Assembly (NCBI GenBank): GCA_017509375.1
Contig: JAFWPT010000250.1
Coordinates: 1 to 10,230 of the forward strand
Length of the DNA stretch: 10,230 nucleotides
Origin: Bacteroidales bacterium
GTDB taxonomy: Bacteria; Bacteroidota; Bacteroidia; Bacteroidales; UBA932
Direction of reading: 5' to 3'
Below are positions 1 through 7,306 of this stretch, one piece after another (position 1 is the first letter of the stretch; every line of letters begins with the position of its first letter). The notes under the pieces are model-generated. The model did no database searches, was not told where the DNA came from, and was given only the letters and a program-made list of their open reading frames with translations. Made by a program: the position numbers and the translations under genes.

Positions 1-2570
1 CCCCCATCGTGTGCATCGAGCAGGCCATGAACGGCGAGACGGACGACAGCGCCCTTTGCCTGCGCCGCGCGGCGCTGCTGGACATCGACCCGGCCTATGT
101 GATCTTCACCTCCGGCTCCACCGGCACCCCCAAGGGCGTGATGCTGGAGCAGCGCAACCTGGTGAACTTCTGCGCCTGGTATCAGGATTATTACGGCCTC
201 AAGACCGGAGACAGGGTGGCCGCCTTTGCCAGCTACGGCTTCGACGCCAACATGATGGACCAGTACCCGGCCCTCACCTGCGGCGCCTGCGTCTGCATCA
301 TTCCGGAGGCCGTGCGGCACGACCTGGGCGCCCTGGACCGTTTCCTCACGGAAAACGGGGTTACGCACAGTTTCATGACCACCCAGGTGGGCGTGATGTA
401 CGCCAAGAACTTCCCGGACAATCCTTCCCTGAAGCATTTGTCCGTGGGCGGCGAGAAACTCATCTCCATGCCGCCGCCCTCCTATGCCTTCTACAACGGG
501 TACGGCCCCACGGAATGCACCATCTTCTCCACGGTTTTCCATGTGCTGGAGCGGGAGGAAAACATCCCCATCGGCCATCCGCTGAGCAATGTCCTGCTCT
601 ATGTGACGGACCCGCAGCTGCGGCGTCTGCCCGTGGGCGCGGCCGGCGAGCTGATCATTGCCGGCGCCGGCGTGGGCCGGGGATACCTGAACCGCCCCGA
701 CAAGACGGCCGAATGCTTCATTGACAATCCCTTCTGCCCGGGGATGCGCGCCTACCGCTCCGGCGACATCGTGCGCTACCGGGCCGACGGCAACATCGAA
801 TTCGTGGGCCGGAAGGACTCCCAGGTGAAGATCCGGGGCTTCCGGATCGAGCTGAAGGAAGTGGAAGCCGTGCTGCGCGAAATGCCCGGCGTGAAAGACG
901 TGACGGTCCAAGCCTTCGACGCCCCGTCCGGCGGCAAATACCTGGCCGCCTACGTGGTGATGCAGGAAGGCAAGCTGGACACCAAGACCGCGGCCGATTA
1001 TATCCGGGAGCGCAAGCCGCCCTACATGGTACCGGCCGCCTGGATACAGCTGGATGTCATTCCCCTGAATGTGAACCAGAAAGTGGACCGCAAGGCCCTG
1101 CCTCCTGCAACGCCCTCGACCATGGAAGACTATGTGGCCCCGGTGGGAGAAAGCGAAAAGGCGCTTTGCGAGATCTTCGCCCAGATCCTGGGTATGGAAA
1201 AAGTGGGTGCCACCGACTCCTTCTTCGACCTGGGCGGCACCTCCCTCATGGTCACCAACGTGCTCGTAAGCGCCGACAAGAAGGGGCTCCACTTTGCCTA
1301 TTCCGACGTCTTCTCCCATCCTTCGGCCCGTTCCCTCGCCGCCTTCCTGCATGGCGGCCAGACCCCTGCCGACCAGGACAGCAACATTACGGAATACGAC
1401 TATACCGACATTGACAAACTCCTGAAAGGCAATACCTTGGAAGCATTTGCCAGCGGAGAGCGCATGAAGTTGGGAACCCATATCCTCCTCACGGGTGCCA
1501 CGGGCTTCCTGGGGGTTCACATACTCAAGGAACTGCTGGAGCGCACCGGGGAAGAAACCCAAATCTGGTGTCTGCTGCGCGGCAAGGGCCAGATCACGCC
1601 GGAACGCCGCCTGAAGGAGATGATGGTGTACTACTTCGAAAAGAATTATCGCCGGCTCTTCGGGAGCCGTATCCACATCGTGGAAGGCGATATCACCAAG
1701 CCGGAAACGCTGGAACCCCTGCAGCAGATCGATACCGTGTTCAACTGCGCGGCCAATGTTAAGCACTTCTCACAGGGTACGGACATTGAGGATATCAATT
1801 ATGGCGGCGTGAAGAACCTGGTAGCCTTCTGCGAAAAGAACGGCGCCTATCTCGTGCATGTCTCCACCGAAAGCGTGGGCGGTCTCACGCCCGGCAAGGT
1901 CCCGGATACGCTCACGGAACAAAGCCTGTTCTTCGGACAGCTCACCGACAACCAGTATGTCCATTCCAAGTTCCTGGCCGAACGGCACATCCTGCAGCAG
2001 ATGGTGGAAGGAAAACTCCGCGCCAAGATCCTGCGGGCCGGCAACCTGTCGCCCCGTGCCGAAGACGGCGAATTCCAGGTGAACATGAACGCCAACGCCT
2101 CCATGGGCCGGCTCAAGGCCCTGAAGCTGCTGGGCGCCTGCCCCTACAGCCTGCTGGAGGGCCAGATGGAGTTTTCCCCCATTGACGAATCGGCCCTGGC
2201 CATGGTGCTGCTTGCCCATACGCCCCTGGAGAACTGCGTATTCCACGTTTCCAACAACCATTTCGTGCCCATGGACGACGTCATCACCCGCCTGGACAAG
2301 ATTGACGGCGTTCCGCTCGATTACCTGGAAAACGAAGACTTCCTCAAGCTCATGAAAGAGGCCCAGGCCAAGCCCGGCATGGCCCGCATCCTGGCACCGC
2401 TGGTAGCCTACCAGCAATCGGCCTCCGAGCAGGAAGGCGTGGAAACCCTCCCCTCCACCGTCTTCTCCATGCAGGTCCTCCACCGCCTGGGCTTCCGCTG
2501 GAACCCCACCTCCAGCCAGTATGTTGACCTTATTTTCGAAATGCTCCGCACTTTGCAGTACTTTGAATAA
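1..2570 (+). CDS. NRPS C-terminal part: adenylation, carrier (PCP) and thioester reductase domains; 5' end outside window
   Basis: This is the 3' part of a nonribosomal peptide synthetase. The frame is open to the left edge, so the true start is upstream; residues are numbered here from the GTG codon at 9. Adenylation-domain motifs appear in order: A3 FTSGSTGTPKG (33-43), A4 FDAN (78-81), A5 NGYGPTE (163-169), A7 YRSGD (249-253), A8 from G267 (GRKDSQVKIRGFR), and A10 NQKVDR (356-361) with the usual lysine K358. A1 and A2 lie outside. A carrier domain (about 373-450) has the phosphopantetheine site LGGTSL at S412. The C-terminal 350 residues are a thioester reductase of the extended SDR type: nucleotide-binding TGATGFLG (495-502), S619/T620, and Y650-x3-K654. 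In this family NADPH reduces the carrier-bound acyl thioester, releasing an aldehyde or, after a second reduction, an alcohol. No condensation domain is visible in the window. It ends in TAA with no clear terminator. The family is certain; the product is unknown. Confidence 0.93.
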   Translation, partial: PIVCIEQAMNGETDDSALCLRRAALLDIDPAYVIFTSGSTGTPKGVMLEQRNLVNFCAWYQDYYGLKTGDRVAAFASYGFDANMMDQYPALTCGACVCIIPEAVRHDLGALDRFLTENGVTHSFMTTQVGVMYAKNFPDNPSLKHLSVGGEKLISMPPPSYAFYNGYGPTECTIFSTVFHVLEREENIPIGHPLSNVLLYVTDPQLRRLPVGAAGELIIAGAGVGRGYLNRPDKTAECFIDNPFCPGMRAYRSGDIVRYRADGNIEFVGRKDSQVKIRGFRIELKEVEAVLREMPGVKDVTVQAFDAPSGGKYLAAYVVMQEGKLDTKTAADYIRERKPPYMVPAAWIQLDVIPLNVNQKVDRKALPPATPSTMEDYVAPVGESEKALCEIFAQILGMEKVGATDSFFDLGGTSLMVTNVLVSADKKGLHFAYSDVFSHPSARSLAAFLHGGQTPADQDSNITEYDYTDIDKLLKGNTLEAFASGERMKLGTHILLTGATGFLGVHILKELLERTGEETQIWCLLRGKGQITPERRLKEMMVYYFEKNYRRLFGSRIHIVEGDITKPETLEPLQQIDTVFNCAANVKHFSQGTDIEDINYGGVKNLVAFCEKNGAYLVHVSTESVGGLTPGKVPDTLTEQSLFFGQLTDNQYVHSKFLAERHILQQMVEGKLRAKILRAGNLSPRAEDGEFQVNMNANASMGRLKALKLLGACPYSLLEGQMEFSPIDESALAMVLLAHTPLENCVFHVSNNHFVPMDDVITRLDKIDGVPLDYLENEDFLKLMKEAQAKPGMARILAPLVAYQQSASEQEGVETLPSTVFSMQVLHRLGFRWNPTSSQYVDLIFEMLRTLQYFE

Positions 2571-2623
2571 GCGGTATGGCTCGACTTTGCCCGCAGATTA
2601 TCCAGAATATTCACGGAATTGAC

Positions 2624-2631
2624 TACCTTTG
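2624..2631 (+). promoter_or_regulatory. Bacteroidetes-type -7 promoter box (TACCTTTG) for hflX
   Basis: TACCTTTG matches the TAnnTTTG -7 consensus of the primary Bacteroidetes sigma factor exactly. It ends six bases before the hflX ATG at 2638, which would put the transcript start at or within a few bases of the start codon, giving a leaderless or nearly leaderless mRNA. A well-placed -33 TTG is not obvious: the nearest upstream TTTG, at 2586-2589, is 34 bases from the box, against the usual spacing of about 19-23. The call therefore rests on the -7 box and its position. It implies that hflX is transcribed separately from the NRPS gene. Confidence 0.55.
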
Positions 2632-2637
2632 CACTGT

Positions 2638-3822
2638 ATGAGTGAATTCAAGACAAACAAGGCTGTCTTTGTGGGCGTTGTGCTGGAAAAAGGCGGCGAA
2701 CGGAAGGTAAAGGAATATCTGGACGAACTGCAGTTCCTGGCCACCACGGCCGGAGCGGTGGGGGACAAGTTCTTCACCCAGCGCATGGACCGGCCCGACA
2801 AGGCCACCTACATCGGCCCGGGAAAACTGGAAGAAATCAAGCAGTACTGTCTGGACAATGAAATTGAGTATGTCATCTTCGATGATGAACTCACGGGTAT
2901 GCAGCAGCGCAATATCGAGAAAGTGATTGCCTGCAGCGACGTCATTGACCGTACCAGCCTCATTCTGGAAATCTTTGCCCAGCGGGCCAAGACTTCCTAT
3001 GCCAAGATGCAGGTGGAACTGGCCCATTACCAGTACATGCTTCCGCGCCTGGCGGGTATGTGGACCCACCTGGAACGGCAGCGGGGCGGCATGGGAACGC
3101 GCGGCGGTATGGGTGAAACCCAGATCGAAATTGACCGCCGAATCGTAAAGCAGCGCATCTCCAAGCTGAAGGAAGACCTCAAGAAGGTGGACAAGCAGAT
3201 GGCCACCCAGCGCAGTAACCGCGGCTCCCTGGTGCGCCTGGCGCTGGTGGGCTATACCAACGTGGGCAAGAGCACGCTCATGAACCTCCTGGCCAAGAGC
3301 GACGTCTTTGCCGAGAATAAACTCTTCGCCACGCTGGACACCACGGTGCGGAAGGTGGTCATCGAAAACGTTCCTTTCCTGCTGAGCGACACGGTGGGCT
3401 TTATCCGCAAACTCCCCACCCAGCTGGTGGAAGCCTTCAAAAGTACCCTGGACGAGGTGCGCGAGGCCGATGTCCTGGTGCACGTAGTGGATATCTCCCA
3501 TCCGGACTTCGAGGAACAGATGGCCGTGGTGGAGAAAACCCTGCAGGATATCGGCGCGGGAAACAAACCCGTCTATGTGGTATTCAACAAGGTGGATGCC
3601 TACGAACCCGTTCCCTACGACGAGTTCTCACTGGAACCCAAGCAGCCCATGCACCGGACGCTGGAAGAACTCAAGAACAGCTGGATTGCCCAGGAGAAGA
3701 CGCCTTGCATCTTCATATCGGCCATCCAGAAAATCGGCATCGAAAAACTGAGGAACGACCTCTATAAAATTGTGGCCGAAATCCACGCCGGACGCTATCC
3801 GTTCAACAATTTTCTGTGGTAA
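2638..3822 (+). CDS. hflX: HflX, ribosome-associated GTPase
   Basis: A 394-residue GTPase of the HflX family, the usual length. HflX binds the 50S subunit and in other bacteria splits stalled or hibernating ribosomes, especially under stress. The N-terminal HflX domain includes the family motif YIGPGK, followed by a helical linker with the conserved RGGMGTRGGMGETQ stretch. The G domain follows: G1 GYTNVGKS (205-212), G3 DTVG (from D251, followed by FIRKLP), G4 NKVD (317-320) and G5 SA (361-362). I chose the ATG at 2638. A TTG three codons upstream would overlap the -7 promoter box and would add only LHC or MHC. No strong Shine-Dalgarno is present, which is common in this phylum. The gene sits 67 bases after the NRPS stop, and nothing indicates a functional link between the two. 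Confidence 0.97.
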   Translation: MSEFKTNKAVFVGVVLEKGGERKVKEYLDELQFLATTAGAVGDKFFTQRMDRPDKATYIGPGKLEEIKQYCLDNEIEYVIFDDELTGMQQRNIEKVIACSDVIDRTSLILEIFAQRAKTSYAKMQVELAHYQYMLPRLAGMWTHLERQRGGMGTRGGMGETQIEIDRRIVKQRISKLKEDLKKVDKQMATQRSNRGSLVRLALVGYTNVGKSTLMNLLAKSDVFAENKLFATLDTTVRKVVIENVPFLLSDTVGFIRKLPTQLVEAFKSTLDEVREADVLVHVVDISHPDFEEQMAVVEKTLQDIGAGNKPVYVVFNKVDAYEPVPYDEFSLEPKQPMHRTLEELKNSWIAQEKTPCIFISAIQKIGIEKLRNDLYKIVAEIHAGRYPFNNFLW

Positions 3823-3825
3823 TGC

Positions 3826-3843
3826 ATCGTTAAAACGATTTTT
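3826..3843 (+). terminator. Possible weak terminator after hflX
   Basis: Just after the hflX TAA, ATCGT and ACGAT form a 5-bp stem around a TAAA loop, followed at once by five T residues (3839-3843). The stem is short and AT-rich, so termination would be inefficient at best. The larger hairpin at 3986-4029 may be the real end of the hflX transcript. Confidence 0.3.
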
Positions 3844-3896
3844 GTAAAAAATTTTTATCATAATAATTTTTAAAATTCACTACCCGCAAATTTTCT

Positions 3897-3928
3897 ATTT
3901 GATAGCCAGTATTTGCTAAATTTTGCTA
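3897..3928. repeat. Cluster of three short direct repeats, ATTTGMTA-like, in the susC upstream region
   Basis: ATTTGATA (3897-3904), ATTTGCTA (3911-3918) and TTTTGCTA (3921-3928) are near-identical octamers spaced 14 and 10 bases apart. The last two are consecutive 10-mers differing only in their first base. The cluster lies in an AT-rich gap about 190 bases upstream of the SusC start. Such spacing could suit a DNA-binding protein contacting one helix face, but AT-rich DNA produces such matches by chance, and no regulator gene is in view. That the octamers recur is seen directly; an operator role is only a guess. Confidence 0.3.
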
Positions 3929-3985
3929 AAAAATTATTAAAAACATAGAAAAACCTTACTGTATAGCAGTCTAAGGCACTTTTTC

Positions 3986-4039
3986 GCCGCTTGCATTTTT
4001 GAATAAAAATATTCATAATTGCATGCGGCTTTGTTTTTA
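3986..4039 (+). terminator. Long near-palindromic hairpin followed by a T-rich tract, upstream of susC
   Basis: Bases 3986-4005 pair with 4010-4029 around an AAAA loop at 4006-4009. Seventeen of twenty positions pair and all three mismatches are T-T (3991/4024, 3996/4019, 3999/4016). The base of the stem is GC-rich (GCCGC/GCGGC) and the tip is AT-rich. TTTGTTTTT follows immediately (4030-4038). This is the layout of an intrinsic terminator on the + strand. It lies about 165 bases after hflX and 85 bases before the SusC ATG. It may end the hflX transcript, or, if the susC promoter lies upstream of it, act as an attenuator in the susCD leader. The structure is seen directly; which role it plays is inference. 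Confidence 0.55.
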
Positions 4040-4078
4040 TGAGCCGGAATAAGTAGTGTATCCTGATGCAAACCAACA

Positions 4079-4111
4079 TTTGTATCCATATTTAATTTTT
4101 CAGTATTTTCA
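4079..4111 (+). promoter_or_regulatory. Weak candidate promoter for the susCD operon
   Basis: TTTG at 4079-4082 and TATTTTCA at 4104-4111 are separated by 21 bases, within the usual spacing of the Bacteroidetes -33 and -7 elements. The -7 box departs from TAnnTTTG at its last two bases, so the match is poor. If used, transcription would begin at about the ATG (4115) and the hairpin at 3986-4029 would lie upstream of the transcript. The rest of the gap 3823-4114 contains no gene that I can support. Confidence 0.22.
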
Positions 4112-4114
4112 CCT

Positions 4115-7100
4115 ATGAAAAGACTTAAACTATTCATGGTGTGCTTGTTAGCGCTCTTTAGCATGAGTGCTCTGGCGCAAACCCTTACCGTGAAAGGTAA
4201 GGTAACGTCAACGGATAGCGAACCGGTCGTGGGTGCCTATGTCCTCGTGAAGGGTACCACAAACGGTCAACTTACCGACGGTGAAGGACAGTTTGTCCTC
4301 GAAAATGTTCCCGCCAACGGAACCCTGGTCATTGCCTTTATGGGCATGAAGACTCAGGAAGTCCAGGCTGCTTCCAATGTTTCTGTCGTGATGGAAGCCG
4401 ATGCCGAGTATTTGAACGAAGTGGTGGTGACCGCCATGGGCATTTCCCGTGAAAAGAAAGCCCTGGGCTACGCTGTCACGGAAGTGGGAGGCGACGAGAT
4501 GGTCAAGGCCCGCGGCGGTTTGAACAACCCCGTGAACGCCCTGCAGGGCAAGATTGCCGGTTTGCAGATTACCTCCAGTACCGGTTCCATGGGCGGTTCC
4601 TCCAAGATCCTCCTCCGGGGTGTAAGTTCCCTGTCCGGCAACAACCAGCCGCTTTTCGTGATTGACGGTGTCCCCATCGAAGGCAAGGACTTCAACACGA
4701 CGGAAGCAGCCCGCGGCGGCGGTGGATTCGACTACGGTAACCTGGTGAACGATATCAGCCCGGACGACATTGCCAGCATCTCCGTCCTGAAGGGTGCCAG
4801 TGCATCGGCCCTGTATGGTTCCCGCGCCAACAACGGTGTGGTGATGATTACCACCAAGAAGGGTAACGCCGGCGGCAAGGAAGGCTATGGCATTTCCTTC
4901 TCCTCCACCGTGGGCATCGAACGTGTGAACAAACTTCCCAAGTTGCAGAAACTGTATGGCGGCGGCGACGGTGACGAGTTTACTCCGGTAAATATCAACG
5001 GCAAGGATTACCTGTATCCGGACTACGCCACCGACGAGAGTTGGGGCCCCAAGTATGACGGCCAGCAGGTACTCACCTGGTACGACCTGGCCAAGTGGGA
5101 AGCCGGCGGCATGGTGGGAAATCCCACCACCAGCGAGTGGAAGGCGGCCGATAATGATATCGACACCTTCTTCGAGACCGGCGTTTCGGTGGTTACCAAC
5201 GTAGCCATCTCCCAGTCATCGGCCCGCAGCGCCACCCGTATTTCCTATACCAACAGCGAACTCAAGGGTTATCTGCCCAACAGCAAGCAGGAAAAGAACA
5301 TCCTGAACGTGAGCGCCCAGGCATTCAGCCCGGACCGCAAACTGGAAGTGAGCGCCAATGTTAACTACCTGAACCAGAGTACCCTGGGCCGTTCTGAGAT
5401 TGGTTACGGCGACAACAATGTGCTGGTGAAGTTTGTCCAGTGGGGTCACCGTGAACTGGATATGAAGCAAGCCAAGGACATGTACATGTTCCCCGACGGT
5501 ACCCAGGCTTCCTGGAACCGTTCCGACTACGACGATCCTACCCCCGCTTATTCCAACAACCCCTACTGGAGCCGTTATATGTGCTACCAGAACGATACCC
5601 GTAACCGTATCTACGGTAACTTGGGTGCGTCCTACCAGATTCTGCCCCAACTCAAGTTTCAGTACAAGGCCAACCTGGACTTCTTTGTGGACAAGCAGTA
5701 CGAGCGCAATGCCGTAGGCTCCCAGGAACAGGCCAAATACACGGAGATATCCCGTCAGCAGTATGAACTGAACCATGAGTTCCTGCTCACCTACAAGGAC
5801 AACTTCGGCGAATTCTCCGTGAACGGTCTCCTGGGTGCCAACCTCATGCGCAACCATTTCGAGTATATCTACGGCGAATCTGTCAACGGTCTGGCCGTTC
5901 CCGGCTTCTACAACCTGACCAACTCCGTTGCTCAGCCTGATGCCAGCAACTATCAGCGCAACAAAGCCATCAACTCCGTATTCGGCAATGCCGGCATGGG
6001 TTGGAAGAACATGCTTTTCCTGGAAGGTAGCGTGCGTATGGACCAGTCCTCCACCCTTCCCAAAGGCAGCAACACCTACTTCTATCCTTCGGTTACCGGC
6101 AGTTTCATCTTCTCCGAACTCTTCCCCCAGAGCGTGAAGGATGTCCTCGAATTCGGTAAGGTGCGCGCCGGTTATGCCCAAGTAGGTAACGACACCGATC
6201 CCTATCAGATTCTCGCTACCTATCAGCACTACACCCGTAACGATCCCACCGCCCCCGGTTACCGTCTCCCCTCTAAGCTTGTGAACGAGAACCTGAAACC
6301 GGAACAGACATCTTCCTTCGAGGTAGGTTTGGAAATGGAATTCTTCCATGGCCGCCTGGGCTTCGACGCCTCCTACTACAACAGTATCACCAAGGACCAG
6401 ATTATGCCGCTTTCCCTCTCGGGTACCACCGGCTACACTTCCAAGGTGGTGAACTCCGGTAAGATTCAGAACACCGGTGTGGAACTTGCCATCCATGGCA
6501 CCCCCGTCGAGACCAAGAACTTCTCCTGGACCAGTTCACTCACCCTGGCTTCCAACCAGAATAAGGTGCTGGAACTGCTGGAGGGCGTAGAATACTACAA
6601 ACTCACCAGCGCTCCCTTCATGGCCGAAATCGGTGCCATGATTGGTGAGCCTTACGGCGTCATCATGGGTACAGACTATCTGTACGATGCCAACGGCAAC
6701 AAGATGGTCGATCCGGACAGCGGCCTGTACCTGGCCACCGACTGCAATGTGAACCTGGGCAGTGTCTATCCCGACTTTACTGGAGGCTGGACCAACAGCT
6801 TCCGTTTCGGCAACTTCGACGCCAGTATCCACTTCGACTTCTCCAAGGGCGGCAAATACTTCTCCACTTCCTACCTCTGGGGTATGTACTCTGGTATGCT
6901 GGAGGAAACCGCTGCTAATAACATCCGCGAGGATGGCATCCTGTGCGAAGGCGTGATTGACGACAAGGGCACCCCGAACACCACGGTGGCCGATGCCTAC
7001 GATTACTGCGCCAACTACTATGACGGTCCCGCTGCACAGAGCGTGCTCAAGTCCGACTACATCAAACTGCGCGAAGTCTCCCTGGGCTATACCTTCCCCA

Positions 7101-7291
7101 TGTCCGAAAAGAGCTTCGTAAAGGCGCTGCGCCTGTCGGCCTACGGCCGTAACCTGGGCGTCTGGGGCCCGGATGTAAAACACTTCGATCCGGAAGTGGC
7201 CGTGACCAGCTCTGGCAACATCCAGGGTATTGAAGGCGGTCTGGTGGCCGGTGTAGCCAACTTCGGTTTTACTGTTAATGTCAATTTCTAA
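4115..7291 (+). CDS. SusC/RagA-family TonB-linked outer membrane transporter
   Basis: A 1058-residue outer-membrane beta-barrel transporter, full length for the SusC family. It moves an oligomeric substrate held by its SusD partner into the periplasm, powered by TonB-ExbBD. A signal peptide with a SALA|Q cleavage site ends at about residue 21. A carboxypeptidase-regulatory-like beta-sandwich follows (about 24-92; GKVTSTDSEPVVGAYVLVKG, TDGEGQF). Next come a TonB-box-like stretch NEVVVTA (101-107) and the plug domain to about 250, with the family hallmarks VIDGVPI, VLKGASASALYGSRA and GVVMITTKKG (241-250). The barrel fills the remainder and ends in an aromatic residue (VNVNF), the usual insertion signal. 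There is no N-terminal signalling extension of the kind that talks to an anti-sigma factor. It is the first gene of a pair, with susD 15 bases downstream. The substrate cannot be told from the sequence. Confidence 0.96.
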   Translation: MKRLKLFMVCLLALFSMSALAQTLTVKGKVTSTDSEPVVGAYVLVKGTTNGQLTDGEGQFVLENVPANGTLVIAFMGMKTQEVQAASNVSVVMEADAEYLNEVVVTAMGISREKKALGYAVTEVGGDEMVKARGGLNNPVNALQGKIAGLQITSSTGSMGGSSKILLRGVSSLSGNNQPLFVIDGVPIEGKDFNTTEAARGGGGFDYGNLVNDISPDDIASISVLKGASASALYGSRANNGVVMITTKKGNAGGKEGYGISFSSTVGIERVNKLPKLQKLYGGGDGDEFTPVNINGKDYLYPDYATDESWGPKYDGQQVLTWYDLAKWEAGGMVGNPTTSEWKAADNDIDTFFETGVSVVTNVAISQSSARSATRISYTNSELKGYLPNSKQEKNILNVSAQAFSPDRKLEVSANVNYLNQSTLGRSEIGYGDNNVLVKFVQWGHRELDMKQAKDMYMFPDGTQASWNRSDYDDPTPAYSNNPYWSRYMCYQNDTRNRIYGNLGASYQILPQLKFQYKANLDFFVDKQYERNAVGSQEQAKYTEISRQQYELNHEFLLTYKDNFGEFSVNGLLGANLMRNHFEYIYGESVNGLAVPGFYNLTNSVAQPDASNYQRNKAINSVFGNAGMGWKNMLFLEGSVRMDQSSTLPKGSNTYFYPSVTGSFIFSELFPQSVKDVLEFGKVRAGYAQVGNDTDPYQILATYQHYTRNDPTAPGYRLPSKLVNENLKPEQTSSFEVGLEMEFFHGRLGFDASYYNSITKDQIMPLSLSGTTGYTSKVVNSGKIQNTGVELAIHGTPVETKNFSWTSSLTLASNQNKVLELLEGVEYYKLTSAPFMAEIGAMIGEPYGVIMGTDYLYDANGNKMVDPDSGLYLATDCNVNLGSVYPDFTGGWTNSFRFGNFDASIHFDFSKGGKYFSTSYLWGMYSGMLEETAANNIREDGILCEGVIDDKGTPNTTVADAYDYCANYYDGPAAQSVLKSDYIKLREVSLGYTFPMSEKSFVKALRLSAYGRNLGVWGPDVKHFDPEVAVTSSGNIQGIEGGLVAGVANFGFTVNVNF

Positions 7292-7292
7292 T

Positions 7293-7297
7293 GGAGG
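7293..7297 (+). promoter_or_regulatory. Strong Shine-Dalgarno (GGAGG) for the SusD gene
   Basis: GGAGG starts one base after the SusC stop codon and lies nine bases before the ATG at 7307. It fixes the SusD start and suggests translation of both genes from one mRNA. The other starts visible in this window (hflX, susC, frdB) have no comparable site, so this one stands out. Confidence 0.6.
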
Positions 7298-7306
7298 ACC
7301 CGAATT

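Noticed and set aside
2629..2637. Earlier TTG start for hflX
   Set aside because: It overlaps the TAnnTTTG promoter box and lacks any ribosome binding site. The ATG at 2638 gives the usual HflX N-terminus.
3845..3857. AT palindrome TAAAAAATTTTTA after hflX
   Set aside because: Simple A/T runs are expected in a region of about 20% GC. There is no GC stem or other sign of function.
5216..6496. Open frame of 426 codons on the minus strand opposite the SusC barrel
   Set aside because: Same antisense shadow composition, no start context and no family motif. SusC coding on the other strand is unambiguous.
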